From: Malania oleifera | Lineage: Eukaryota; Streptophyta; Magnoliopsida; Santalales; Ximeniaceae | Direction: 5' to 3' | Assembly: GCF_029873635.1 (NCBI RefSeq) | Contig: NC_080423.1 | Location: forward strand, 92,609,691-92,673,690 | Length of the DNA: 64,000 nucleotides | In this document: positions 36,853 through 48,723 of the stretch, piece by piece | How the letters are laid out: the number at the start of each line of letters is the position of its first letter | Numbering within the stretch: the first letter of the stretch is position 1 | Translations under genes and position numbers: made by a program | Notes under the pieces: model-generated | Told to the model about the DNA's origin: nothing | Database searches by the model: none | Seen by the model: only the letters and a program-made list of their open reading frames with translations

Positions 36853-37150
36853 GCAACTACACAAGGTCACCTCGTCTCACAACGATTACATTGCTACATA
36901 CGCAACTACGCTGCGACGACCGAGGCCCTATAGTGATTACAATGCTCCATACGCAACTACACAAGGTCACCCAGTCTCACAGCGATTACATTGCTACACA
37001 CGCAACTAAGAAGCGACGACTCAGGGCCACAGTGATTACATTACCACATACGCAACTACACAAGGTCACCTAGTCTCACAATGATTACACTGCCACATGC
37101 ACAACTATGCTATGACGACCTAGGCCCACAGTGATTACATTAGTACATAC
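36853..37150. repeat. Three tandem ~100-bp units in the G2 LTR
   Basis: The motif gcaactacacaaggtcacc recurs at 36853, 36953 and 37052 (period about 100 bp). Inside each unit gattacatt...acgcaacta recurs at about half spacing, so the array has a nested ~48-bp sub-period. Confidence 0.85.
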
Positions 37151-37947
37151 GGTGTAGAACACACCCTTCGGTGACCAACCGGAACATACTGGTGATATTT
37201 CACACCCCAGATATAGAGTCGGCCACTCTCGCACACAATAGTTAACCGATACATGACTGTTTTACAAATCCCTGGAATCATTTTGGAACTCACGTTTCTA
37301 TACATTTCAGCGTACAGTAATTAGCCGCCACATAGCTGTTTTACAAATACTTGGAACAAATACATGAACCATATATACCACACTTATTTGGTTTACGGCA
37401 AATCATATCAATTACAATTTCAAGTATACAGTTTATGCAAATATGGATTACGGTCACCTCAATAGTACAACTTTAACATTACCAACAGTTTCCAAAACAA
37501 AGTAGAGATGATACTCAAAATCCCTAATTTTTCCCGAAAACTGTAACCTGAAAATCTCGTATTTTACCTGATAGATTTCCCTAAATAAGTAGCCAAAACA
37601 TACATACGATCGTAGCCTACAAGCTTACCGATCCTAATTTCAAAAATGAACTGATATAAACTGAACCCCCTTACCTTAACCCGAATTCCAACTACAAACT
37701 CTACGGTCCTCAAAACTACGAGCCAAGACTCCAAAACTTACAAATCACAGTAAAATACATACTTACAATCCGTACTACTACACATATTCTGAATCAAAAA
37801 TGAAAACCGAGCCTTACCTCGATTTTAGCCTGAAATTCGAAATCGCTTGAAGTGAGATTCTGATCTACTAGAAACGTAGAGAATCCCTCATTGATCCTCG
37901 TAGTAACGTTGGACTTGCGAATCAGGCGACAAACAGTGAAGGAATCA

Positions 37948-37948
<1 letters not shown>

Positions 37949-37991
<43 letters not shown>

Positions 37992-38018
37992 CGAATTCTA
38001 GAGAGAGAGAGAGAGAGA
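37949..38018. repeat. (GA)n microsatellite in the G2 LTR leader
   Basis: Two GA runs split by cttcgaattct. They lie just downstream of the minus-strand TATA box, so in transcript sense they are a CT-rich 5' leader. Confidence 0.9.
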
Positions 38019-38057
38019 GTTTAGGGAAAACTTAGCCCCAAAGTAACCTAAAAATAT

Positions 38058-38250
38058 CTTTTATAGGCCTTTGACCCAATTGGATTCGTCGACGAATTCT
38101 TCACTAGCCTTGTCAACAAGCCAGATATTTCAAATTTTTACTAAACCCTTCGGCATTCATTCGTCAACAAGCTTCTGAATTTCGTCGACAAGGTCGACAA
38201 AAATCCTTCAGCCTTCGTCGACAAATTATGGTCTTGTCGACGAAGTCTGT
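38058..38250 (-). promoter_or_regulatory. G2 LTR TATA box and palindrome array
   Basis: Minus-strand CCTATAAAAGA at 38058-38068. Six or more GTCGAC-centred palindromes follow at 38083-38250 (ATTCGTCGACGAAT near 38084, TTCGTCGACAA near 38180 and 38215, CTTGTCGACGAAG near 38232). Confidence 0.72.
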
Positions 38251-38394
38251 GCAAATTCCATTTTTACCCCTCTTTTACATAATGAACCCCTATATCATGG
38301 TTCGGGTTATTACAACCTCCCCTCCTTATAAAAATTTTGTCCTCGAAGTTTGCAATCTCTTGTTACGACCACATTCATACTACTACTTACATAC

Positions 38395-38740
38395 ATACTC
38401 TAAGATGAAATGGCAGCCGTTCATACATAGCCCCCATACGATACATACATATTCTAGAGAATACGGTGACCATTTATACGCAGCCCCTATCATGATACAT
38501 ACATACACACTCTAGAGAATACGACGGCCATTTATACATAGCCCCGTCACAATACGTACATACACACTCCAGAGAATACGTCGGCCATTTACACGCAACC
38601 CCATCATGATACATACATACATACACACTCTAGAGAATACGGTGGCCATTTATACGCAACCCCGTTACGATACATACATACATACATATTCTAGATAATA
38701 CGGAGACCATTTATACGCAGCCCTGTTACGATACATATAT
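38395..38740. repeat. Tandem ~59-bp minisatellite in the G2 3' internal region
   Basis: Five to six copies of a unit with ctagagaatacgg, ggccatttatacgcag and gatacatacatac. It lies between the polypurine tract and the integrase end, in the untranslated 3' part of G2. Confidence 0.85.
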
Positions 38741-38983
38741 ACATTCCCTCACTTATGGCAGAGGAATACCGTGGTTACGTACATACACGATCTCGGGAGC
38801 TTACAATACAACAAGACTCTCCCAGAGACTAACCACTAAATACAATACGATAACAGAGGTTTACATACATACATACATACTCATACCACCCTGCTATCCA
38901 AGTACTACTCAGAATAACTGCAGATACTTCTAGCGTATTTCTGTTTCTAGTTCCCAAGAAGCTTCCTCAATCTCGTGGTTTCG

Positions 38984-40279
38984 TCACAATACCTTCACCA
39001 ACGGTATTTCTTTGGTACGAAGCTTCTGAACTTTACGGTCCAGAACCTGAACAGGTATCTCCTTATACGCTAAAGTATCCTCAATTTCCAACTCAACATA
39101 ACTGATAACATGAGATGGATCCAACACATACCTTCTAAGCATGGATTCGCGAAACACGTTGTGGACCCTCGAGAGTGCTGGGGGTAGTGCAACTCTGTAG
39201 GCGACCAAATCCACTCGCTCAATGACCTCGAATGGTCGGATATACCTCGGGCTCAACTTGCCCTTCCTTCCGAATCTCATCACTCCCTTCATCGGAGCGA
39301 TTCTAAGGAATACTTTACCCCCTACCTCAAACTCCAACTCATGGCAGCAAATATCTATGTAACTCTTCTGTCGAATCTGAGTCGATCTAATCCTCTCCCA
39401 GATCAAACCTACCTTCTCAGATGCCTGCTGCACGAGTTCAGGTCCTAAAACCTTATGTTCACCGACCTTATCCCAATACAAAGGAGATCGACACCTCCAA
39501 CCATACAAAGCCTCGAACGATGTCATCCTTATACTAGCCTGGAGGCTATTGTTATAGGCAAATTCCATTAGCGGCATAAACTGAATCCAACTACCACCGA
39601 AGTCCAATACACAAGCCCGTAACATATCTTCCAAGATCTGTATAGTCCTCTTCGACTGTCCATCAGTCTGGGGGTGGAACGTTGTATTGAAAGTAAGCTT
39701 CATCCCCAATGCTTCCTACAAACTCTTCCAAAATCGAGAAGTAAATCTTGGATCCCGATTTGAAACAATGGACACCGGCACTCCGTGCAGTCTAATTATC
39801 TCCTGTACGTATAGGTTCGCTAGTCTACTCAAAGGGTAGCTGACCTTCATAGGTACAAAGTGAGTAGATTTCATCAACTTGTCCACGATTACCCAAATAG
39901 GATTTTGCCTGTGAAGTGTTGATGACAATCCAGTAACAAAGTCCATGGAAATGTGCTCCCATTTCCACATCGGAATAGGCAAGGGTTGCAATGATCCTAC
40001 CGGCCTCTGATGTTCAGCTTTCACTTGTTGACATGTCAGACACTGTTCCACTAACTGGGCAACATCCTTCTTCATACCACTCCACCAGAAGGACTCGTAC
40101 AAATCCCGATACATCTTCGTACTACCCGAATGTACCGTATACTGAGAACGATGTGCTTCCTCCAGAATCGTCCTTCTGACCTCATCGTCTTTTGAAACAC
40201 ACAACCTGGTCCCAAACCTCAACACACCTCTGTCAGAGATGTTAAAATCCGCAGCCAAACCCTGCTGCACTTTCTTCAT
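38984..40279 (-). pseudogene. G2 integrase
   Basis: 39716-40279 carries the zinc domain (HRSQYTVHSGSTKMYRDL, then CLTCQQVKAEHQRP) and the core start (DFVTGLSS, WVIVDKLMKSTHF). 38984-39709 carries [20 protein letters not shown] with the catalytic Glu region, then GKVFLRIAPMKGVMRFGRKG and the C-terminal module (DPSHVISYVELEI). A stop at about 39713 separates the two; otherwise both halves are well kept. Confidence 0.88.
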
Positions 40280-40549
40280 AATCTCAGTTAACTCTGCATC
40301 ATTAGCCTACGCAGCTTTAATACGCTCAAACAGAGTCGGTTGGGTTACCAAGCTAGCAATGAAAGCCTGATGATCACCGGACACCATTTCCACACCAAGG
40401 ATTTCCAGGTCTCGCCTGACATGATGCTAAGCTACAACTGTAGATACTACTGCATGTTCTAACTTCCGACTCAACGCATCTGCTACCACATTAGCCTTTC
40501 CTAGGTGATAACTAATCGTGCAATCGTAGTCCTTAATCAACTCTAGCCA

Positions 40550-41871
40550 TCACCTCTGCCTCATATTCAGCTCCTTCTGCGTGAAAAAGTACTTGAGGCT
40601 TTTTTGGTCAGTAAAGATCTCACACTGAACACCATACAGGTAGTGTCGCCAGACCTTCAAGGCATAAACAACAGCAACTAACTCTAAGTCATGCGTAAGG
40701 TAATTCTTCTCATACTCCTTAAGTTGTATAGAAGCATAAGCTACCACCTTACCTGTTGCATAAGCACACATCCTAAACCTTTCAAAGATGCGTCGCTATA
40801 AATCACAAAACCCTCATCCCCCAAAGGGATGGTCAATACTGGAGTAGTAACCAGCCGGTGCTTCAACTTGAGAAAGCACTGCTCACAATCATTGGTCCAG
40901 TCAAATTTCACCCCCTTCTTCGTCAATCGTGTCAGAGGTCTAGATAATTTAGAGAAACCCTCTACGAACCGACGATAGTAACCTGCCAGTCCCAAAAAAC
41001 TTCAAATCTCCTGCACACTCTTCGGTCTAGCCCAGTCAACCACAACTTCAATCTTGCTAGGATCAATAGAGATACCACCCCTAGATACCACATGGCCTAA
41101 GAACGTGACTTGATTCAACGAGAACTCACACTTCTTCAGCTTAGCATACAACTTCTTCTCCCACAGAATCTGTAACACTAACCTTAAATGTTCCACGTGC
41201 TCTTCCGTATTCCTCGAGTATACCAGAATGTCATCAATGAATACCACTACGAATTGATCCAGGTACTCACGAAATACCCTATTCATCAGGTCCATGAACA
41301 CTGCCGGCGCTTTAGTCAACCCTAACGGCATAAGCAAGAATTCATAGCGGTCATATATGGTTCGGAAAGTGGTCTTTGCTACATCTTCATATCTAACTCT
41401 TACCTGATGATACCTTGACCATAGGTCGATCTTCGAAAAGACCTGCGTTCCCTACAGTTGGTCAAAAAGATCATCTATACGAGGCAAAGGGTAACGGTTC
41501 TTCACCGTCACTTTGTTGATCTCACGGTAGTCAATGCACATACGCATCAATCCATCCTTCTTCTTCACAAATAATATTGGAGCTCCCCAGGGCGAAACAC
41601 TAGGTCGAATGAATCCCCTGTGCAGTAATTCCTGTAACTGCTCCTTCAACTCTCGAAGTTCTGCTGGAGCCATCTGGTACAGAGCTTTAGAGATCGGTGC
41701 CTTGTCAGGCAGCAACTCTATCGTAAACTCCACTCCACAATCCAGAGGTAAACTAGGTAATTCTTTAGGAAACACATCCGAAAACTCATTGACCACTCGA
41801 ATATCTTCGAGTTTCAACTCATCTTGCGGCGATTCCTTCACGCAAGCTAGGTACCCCTGACAACCATCCAA
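40550..41871 (-). pseudogene. G2 reverse transcriptase and RNase H
   Basis: 41452-41871 carries the RT entry ([20 protein letters not shown], then [20 protein letters not shown]). 41002-41337 carries the FIDDILVYS active site and [20 protein letters not shown]. 40741-40995 and 40550-40771 carry GYYRRFVEGFSKLSRPLTRL and the RNase H ([16 protein letters not shown]). A few stops and one frameshift interrupt it. Confidence 0.88.
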
Positions 41872-41989
41872 AAGTAACCTCCTTATCTATAATGCCGATA
41901 AGATCTGTGGCACTGGACGCACACACGATCCCACAAACTCATACTCCTGCTTCCCAAGAGGTCTGAACACTACTACATTCTTTCGACAA

Positions 41990-43240
41990 TTAATCACCGC
42001 ATAACGAAGAGAACAACCAATTCATTCCCAGTATGATGTCGAAACTCGACATGTCGTATACTACAAGATTCACCGGTAGTAGTCTCTCATGAATCACCAC
42101 TGGGCAGTTTCCTAACATCTTACTACAAATCGTTACACTCCTAGTCGGCGTAGTCACAGACAACATTTCATTCATCACACAGGTTTTCGCCCCACACAAC
42201 TTCACAAATCTAGCAGATATGAATGAATGGGTTGCTCTCGAATCAAATAAGACAACAGCTTTATTCGAAAGAAATAACATGGTACCTATCACCACGTTCC
42301 CAATGTGTTTCGCATCTGCTGGAGTAAGTGAATATACTCTTGTCGGAGTTGTGGTTGCCTGGTAGATCCCCCGAGGCATCTGATTACTCCCACGGTTCTG
42401 ACTTTGTGCAGGCATAATCTTCCTCTATTCCTGACAGCTCTTCACTATGTGGCTCGACTTGCCACACCTATAGCAAACACCCCAAAATGACTGACATTCG
42501 CCGTCGTGCCATTTATAGCATTTGGCGCACAGTGCGGAGGGTGGATCCTCCTGAGCATTCAGCCGCTTGGTGTTCCGCCGATAACGTGAACTATAGCTCT
42601 TCTTCTCCTTCCACTGACCCTATCGAGGACCACTTTGAGGACCAAAAAATACTGGCCTCTTCCCCTGATCCTGCACTACCTCATCTCCCCGAAGGTCAGT
42701 CTTAACTATGGTGGCTTTATCCACCAAGACAGAGAACTCACGGATCTGCAGCATCCCCACAAGACGGCAGATGTCTTTCCTCAGACTCCTCTCGAACCTC
42801 TGAGCCTTCTCATGCTCATTCGTAACCAAGTACGGCGCAAATCAAGATAACTCGATGCATCTGGCAGCATACCTCTGCACCATCAAAGTTCCCTACGTCA
42901 GGCTCGAAAACTCATCGGCCTTCGCATCCTAAGTGGAGACCGGAAAGTATCTCTTGAAAAATACCTCCTTGAAGAGGCCCCACGTCATACCAGATGGACC
43001 AGCTCTCTGCCTCTCCAACAGGCTGACTGCCGTCCACCATCGCCTTACCTCCCCAGTCAGCTGGAAGGTAGCGTACAAAACCTTCTACTTCTTAGTGCAG
43101 TGGAGGACTTCCAAAATCCTCTCAATCTTCTCGACCCAATCCTCCTCCACTATCGAATCTGGTCCTCCCGTAAATGTCGGAGGGTGCATGCGTGTAAACC
43201 TCTCGATGGTACACCCTGCATCAATAGGAGAGCTCCTGAG
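41990..43240 (-). pseudogene. G2 gag and protease
   Basis: 43240 to about 42620 (minus) reads gypsy gag (FTRMHPPTFTGGP near 43190, then ATFQLTGEVRRWW). The zinc knuckle CYRCGKSSHIVKSC is at 42434-42477. 41990-42415 carries the retropepsin, where the active-site Gly is Arg (DSRATHSFIS), followed by FDIILGMNWL. Gag begins only about 90 bp from the primer site, while in G1 the same motif lies about 575 bp from it, so the N-terminal gag and leader are missing. Confidence 0.82.
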
Positions 43241-43265
43241 TCTCCTAACTATGAGTCTATGCTAC

Positions 43266-43282
43266 GTGGCTTTGATATCAAT
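43266..43282 (-). other. Primer binding site at the C3/G2 junction
   Basis: Minus-strand ATTGATATCAAAGCCAC, similar to TTGGTATCAGAGCC (initiator tRNA-Met), abuts the C3 5' LTR on one side and gypsy gag leader on the other. It could belong to either element. Confidence 0.75.
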
Positions 43283-45213
43283 TGTTAGCTTTACCATGAT
43301 CCCAAGAGGGGGGTGAATTGGTATTTTAAAATTGATGCCCTAGATTTATACCCTAACAGCAGTATTTTCACAACCCTAAAGTCAATATAGTGCAAGTAAA
43401 ATAAATCAATTGCAATATGTAGCAGAAATTAAAAAACACAATTTAATCAACCAAGCATGCACCAGAAAGCAGTAAAAAGTAAGTGACACCTAGAAATGTT
43501 ATCGAGGTTCGGCAAATTGCCTACGTCCCCGCCTTAGCGAACAAGCAAAGGATTACCACTATAATGCTCACTTAAGCGGGTGAAGCGGCACCTAAACAAT
43601 CAGGTTAATTAGCACAGGGTTGACCTCAACCTTTACACACAATCCTTCCCAGACTGGATTACCACCCCTTCAGGCCACGCTTGGAATGCAATAGTATTTT
43701 TCTCAATAAGACTGGTACAGTGATTATGCTTTCATGTAAAGCAGATATATACGCAATATAAGCAATCACATACACATCAACAATATGGATATAGTGTAAA
43801 CTCAGTAATGTAAATAATTTTTCAAACAACACTCAATAGGTTATAATCAATGGAATGCTCAAGAGTGTTCAATACAAGCAATATCTTTGAAACTAGGTAA
43901 AACAAATTTCAATAACCAATCAAAATTCCAAAGATATTAATCAGATATTCAAACTAGCTCAAGAGAATTTTCTTCAATGAGATAAGCATACTACTAGTTT
44001 GAAAAATATTTTGGCTTGTCGAAAATATTTTTACACAACAAAAATCAAAGCTATGGGAGTCTTGCAGCAACTAAGCAAAGACTCCTAAGTTTGCTAGTCT
44101 ATCCCAACAAAGATTTATAATATGAAATCAGTGGGATAAAACTTAGCCAAACTCCCCAAAAAAAATATCAATAATCAAACAAGCAAGCAGGAGTTTTAGC
44201 AATATCTAGCAATTACAATCACACTCACTAAGCTCTTACAGTACCAAGATGTATCAAAGGAATGAGTATTTAAAGGTATTTGAGCAAAGTAGGATTTTTG
44301 AGTAGAGAGGATTCTTGGCTAATGATTTTTGCTAATTAATTACTAATCCTCACAAATGAGTCTATATTTATAGGTAAGGTAAAAATTATAACTGTTTGGG
44401 ACCTTCAAGGTATTATTAAAAAAGTTCTAAAATGCTTAGGAAGTATTAATCCAAATTAACTCGTGTTTACCTCAGTTAAAATAATTTTAACCCAACAAGG
44501 TTCAGGTGGCTAAACTGAGGTTCCGTCACCTGATCAGACTCATTTTTAAAAACTCTTAAAAATAGTGCGGCAGCCCGAGTGTAGGTTCGGTAACCCGAAC
44601 AAAAGTCAGAAACATTTGTTCGTAGGTTTGGGTGTCTAGTTAGTTGGTCAGTAGCTTGAACACAGAGATTCAGTCGCCCGGGCCATTTTTGAACTGATTT
44701 CCTTGGTTTCCCAAGTTGGTGAGGGGTCCCTTTCAAAGGGTTTGGGCGCCCGTGGAAGATATACATAAAAATGGTTCGGTCGCCCGATAGTTAGATCAAC
44801 TGTTGACTTTTCAACAGTTCGGGCGCCCGAGGAGTTTTGAACTCCTGGGATTTGGTTGCCCAAGCTCTCTCAAACTTCTGCATAATATTCAATTTTAACA
44901 CTCCTGAATTCTGTATGATATATGTGCATGAGTGTTGGAACCGAGAGTCATACTAGGGTCTTACTGAGCTTACCATATATCCTATATACATGACATGCAA
45001 GTAATTATTACGAACCATATACCTAGTTACTATTACAGACCCATATTACATTAATTGAATTTACAACATGAAATAGAATCTTCAGGGTCTTCATATCTTG
45101 CTTGAAGTGTCATTCCTTGAAATGCTCATATAAGCCTACATATACACTTGAAAACCATCAAATACCTAAGTATTTGTCATCATCAAAACGGGGTGTGACC
45201 TATAAGGTCAACA
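43283..45213 (-). repeat. C3 5' LTR
   Basis: 1931 bp, direct copy of 30325-32254. It ends CAACA before TCTGC, where the C2 3' LTR resumes. Confidence 0.9.
44363..44870 (-). promoter_or_regulatory. C3 5' LTR TATA box and palindrome array
   Basis: Second copy of the GGGCGCCCG array (44500-44870; CAGTTCGGGCGCCCGAGG near 44815, GGTTCGGTCGCCCGA near 44773), with minus-strand TATA at about 44363-44374. Confidence 0.68.
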
Positions 45214-46089
45214 TCTGCATAATATTCAAGACTATTTTTTTCAAAGATCTTATTTGGTATTTCTGCATAGAGTGATTTGAACTCAAACCCTAAGTTCTCC
45301 AAAGCATTTGTTTATAAAAAATTATTTTTGGGAGATATTGATAAAAAGGTAGATTAGTGAAGCATATCATTCTTCTTATGAAGGTCATATTATTACATAC
45401 TACTGTGCTTCAAGTATTTATCATATGATTATGTACTAGGATTTATCTTGTACTCACTAGTTTGGTTAGAAGCATTTTGAGTTGTTGTAGAAATTGTTAT
45501 CTTTATTTTGTATACATGGTTCAGGCTGTGAACCGAGATTGAGGAGGAAGCTATGCCTCTTGTAAGTAGCAAATTGTAAGGGAAGCTCCATCCCAATTAA
45601 AGGAGTGAATTTTTTAGTGGAATCCTTGAGTAGGTTGCTCAAGGCGAGGACGTAGGCTGGGGTAGGCCGAACCTCGTAAAAATAAAGTTTGCGTCTCTCT
45701 TACTCTTACCTCTCTTTAATTTTCATGTAAACTCATTGTGTATGTACTAAACTTTTAGTACGTGTTTGAGTAATTGGGTAACATTGTATGCTTGATAAAG
45801 ACACATATAAAATTAATTAATTGTGAAACATTGAAGTGGTTGTGAATAACTTGTAAGTTTGAAATTGATAGTTTCCAAAATTAGAAACTAAAGGACCTAT
45901 TTTTTAAAATACCTAATTCACCCCCCTCTTGGGATAACACCGTAATTCACATCCTACAAGACCTAGAAAACTCCTAACCTCCTAAACATTCTTTGGTCTC
46001 GTCCAGTCCACTACCGGTTCTATCTTACTCGAGTCCACTAACACCCCTTCCCTGGCCACAACATGCCCTAGAAATGCCACCTGCTCTAA

Positions 46090-46831
46090 CTAGAACTCGC
46101 ATTTCTTGAGTTTCACAAACAATGTCTTCTCCCTAAGTACCTGAAATACCAACCTCAAATGAACTACATGCTCCTTGGGACTTCTAGAATAAACCAAGAT
46201 GTCGTCAATGAAAATGACCACAAATTGATCTAGATACACGTGGAACACCCTGTTCATCAAGTCCATAAATGCTACAGGAGCATTAGTCAATCCAAAAGGT
46301 ATAACCAGAAATTCATAGTGGTTATACCTAGTTCGGAATGCAGTCTTTGGTACGTCCTCTGATTTCACCTTCAGCTGATAATACCCAGATCACAGATCGA
46401 TCTTAGAGAAGACCTGTGTGCCTTGTAGGTGGTCAAACAGATCATCAATTCTGGATAACAGGTATCTATTCTTCACTGTCACCTTGTTAATCTCTCTGTA
46501 GTCAATGCACATCCTCATTGACACATCCTTCTTCTTCACAAACAACACTGGTGCTCCCCAAGGTGAAACACTCGGTCAGATGTAGCTCATATCAAGTAAC
46601 TCATGCAGCTACTCCTTCAATTCCTTATTCTGCTTGAGTCGTATGATACGGAACTTTCGAAATCAGTGTCATCCCTAGAGTCAACTCTATAGAGAGCTCC
46701 ACCTCATGATCATGGGGCAATCCCAGCAAGTCCTCTAGAAACACATCTGGGAACTCGCTCACAATGGGAATCTCCACCAACTTAAGTTCTCCTCTCGACA
46801 TTCTTTCACAAACTCCAAGTACCCCTGGCAT
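46090..46831 (-). pseudogene. G1 reverse transcriptase, N-terminal part
   Basis: 46625-46831 carries EFPDVFLEDLLGLPHDHEVE. The stretch 46370-46620 carries the [10 protein letters not shown] region in broken frames. 46090-46368 carries [20 protein letters not shown] and the FIDDILVYS active site with both Asp intact. Confidence 0.87.
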
Positions 46832-47086
46832 CCCTCTACCAGTAACCTCCTAGCCTAAATAGCTCAAAGGATACGTGGTGCAGAATGCACACATGACCCT
46901 ACAAACTTGAATTCCTACTCCTTTAGAAGCCTGAATACTACCTCCCTCATGCGGCAATCGATGTTGGCATAACTGGCTACTAGCCTGTCCATCCCTAGAA
47001 TGATATCAAAGTGGTGCATCTCAAACACAATCAAACTGACTGGTAATACTCTCCCCTGAATCTATATGGGAAAATCCTGAATCACC

Positions 47087-48310
47087 CTACCACATACGAC
47101 TACTAAGCCTGACGGTGTAGTCACTGCTAATTCTACATCTAATAGTTGTGCCTCTAGCACATAGCTTAACGAATCCCCGGGAAATAAAGGAATGTGTTGT
47201 TCCTGAATCAAATAATACCACAACTTTATTTGAAAGCATATAAATATTACCTATCACCACATCTCCGGCGTTCTCTACGTCGCCAGGAGTTAGGAAATAC
47301 ACCGTCGCCTCAGTCGTACCCTTCTGATATCCACCACGTGGGGCCTGAGCACCTCCCCAAGATGGCTGCTATGGAGGTGCGTTGCTCTCTGGCGTGCTGC
47401 ACTCACGTGCCATATGCCCTAGTCTACCACACCGGTAGCAAACACCTAAACCCATCATACACTTTCCTACATGTTGCTTGCCACAAGTAGGACAAGAAAA
47501 GGAAGATGTGGTACCCTGAGATGTACCACCAACAATCTCTCGCCGCTGGCCTCCGCCACCACCATATTTCTTCCAAGTGTCCTACTTAGTAACTAAATAA
47601 GAACTGGAAGGTGCTAGCCTCTTCTTCAGATTCTGGACCTCTGAATCCCCCTGCATGCTCTCCTCTGCCACGGTGGCCTGATCCACCAGCATAGCAAAGT
47701 CCTGAATTTGCAGTATTGTCGTCTGCTTTCAGATCCCTTTCAAACTTCCTCGATTTTCTCCCCTTATTCGGTACCATAAACGGAGCAAAACGAGACAGCT
47801 CTATGAATTTGGCGACATAAAGCTGAACTATTAGCTGCCCTTGTGTCGGGATCATGAACTCCTCCATCTTCACATTTCTGACAGTGGCTGGAAAGTACCG
47901 CTCAAAGAGCACCTCTCTAAAATGGCCCCATGTCATCGCCACTTGTACTGGCCTCTGCTCCTCCAGCATCCTCACTGATTCCCACCATTTCTCTGTCTTA
48001 CCTGTCAACTTGAACATTGCATAGAGCACCTTCTACTCATTCATGCAAAGCATAACAGCCAATATCTTCTCAATTTCCTAAATCCAATTCTTTGCTCAGA
48101 TTGGGTCTTTACTCCCCAAAAAGGTAGGAGGCTTCATCCTGGTAAACTAATCAATAGAGCCTCCCAGCTCAGCCGTGGGACGGTCCTGCCTCCTAGCATT
48201 CCGTGTAACCTCTGCCATAAACTACTGGGTGAAGTCCCAAAACGCTACTATAAAGTCACTGCCACCCTCATGGGCAGCTCCCTCGCTACTACTGCCTTTA
48301 GCGTTGGCAG
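47087..48310 (-). pseudogene. G1 gag and protease
   Basis: 47586-48029 reads gag (YAMFKLTGKTEKWWESVRML, then FREVLFERYFPATVRN). The zinc knuckle CYRCGRLGHMAREC lies at about 47403-47445. 47087-47302 carries a retropepsin with intact DSGTTHSFIS. Gag probably began near 48310 (MESRDN). Several stops. Confidence 0.83.
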
Positions 48311-48711
48311 TATTATCCCTGGACTCCATCCTAAAGAGACAATTGAGAAAATTATTTAGAATCTTGGTACCTTACATATCTGATACAACTACAATACTAT
48401 AAGACTCATTTCAATGAATTAATGTCCCTAATAACAACATACTCTACTAACTTGATACTCTCATTCTAGCTCGAGTTTCACCCTCCACTCAGAAACAGAA
48501 CCGTTAATGGATTGCCGTGATTTTCTAAACCCATTGACTGATCCAGAAAAACACAGAAGTCCGCTAATGAATTTTTGTCTCCAGACTTATGAAGAAAAAC
48601 TCGAAAGTCCTATCATACCCATTCCTATCCTTATCTTACTTTGACTCCTATACTCTGGTAAGATCTCTTAACCTCATCTAACCAAGTCTATAAGACCTAA
48701 CAATCTGGTTA

Positions 48712-48723
48712 GCTCTGATACCA
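48712..48723 (-). other. G1 primer binding site
   Basis: Minus-strand TGGTATCAGAGC, the exact complement of the initiator tRNA-Met 3' end, 2 bp from the 5' LTR. Confidence 0.92.

Larger units (their letters stand above)
36218..38314 (-). repeat. G2 3' LTR
   Basis: 2097 bp, TGTAATAACCCGAACC...GGGGCGTGACA in element sense. Same family as the solo LTR 59183-61005 (shared gggtcagaccc block and end). It contains a 100-bp tandem repeat (36853-37150), a GA run (37949-38018), a TATA box and a palindrome array. Confidence 0.88.
36218..43282 (-). mobile_element. Ty3/gypsy retrotransposon G2 lacking its 5' LTR
   Basis: 3' LTR at 36218-38314 (TGTCACGCCCC to ATTACA on the + strand), polypurine tract 38315-38329, then integrase, RNase H, RT, protease and gag in minus-strand order up to about 43240. 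RT before integrase marks it as gypsy. Instead of its own 5' LTR, the gag end joins the 5' LTR of C3 through a primer-site-like sequence. Inserted in C3 gag. Confidence 0.88.
30325..45213 (-). mobile_element. Ty1/copia retrotransposon C3, with gypsy G2 inside
   Basis: LTRs at 30325-32254 (3', left) and 43283-45213 (5', right) are 1930 and 1931 bp, starting TGTTAGC and ending CAACA on the + strand. It interrupts the C2 3' LTR exactly. The flanking 5-mers TGTAC and TCTGC differ at two positions, so the TSD is decayed. Pol is related to C2 but opposite in orientation. The gag N-terminal half and the 5' leader are missing; G2 occupies their place. Confidence 0.88.
19563..45951 (+). mobile_element. 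Ty1/copia retrotransposon C2, large-LTR type, with nested insertions
   Basis: LTRs at 19563-23663 and 29172-45951 begin TGTTGACTC and end ATTCACA. TSD is TCCTG on the left and TCCTA on the right, one transition apart, and it lies in the GYY codons of G1 RNase H. Body: primer site, gag with zinc knuckle, protease, integrase, RT, RNase H, a 0.7-kb untranslated tail, polypurine tract. LTRs of about 1.9 kb and the CCCCCCTCTTGGG motif fit the Maximus/SIRE type; that assignment is inference. The 5' LTR holds a solo gypsy LTR and the 3' LTR holds the whole of C3. Pol has many stops. Confidence 0.9.
29172..45951 (+). repeat. C2 3' LTR, split by copia C3
   Basis: 29172-30324 and 45214-45951 together make about 1.89 kb matching the 5' LTR without its insert. 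The break falls within cttagatctgcataat of the other copy. Confidence 0.9.

Noticed and set aside
38080..38250. CRISPR-like array of short palindromes
   Set aside because: Plant nuclear DNA, words are degenerate and unevenly spaced, no cas genes; they lie in retrotransposon promoters.
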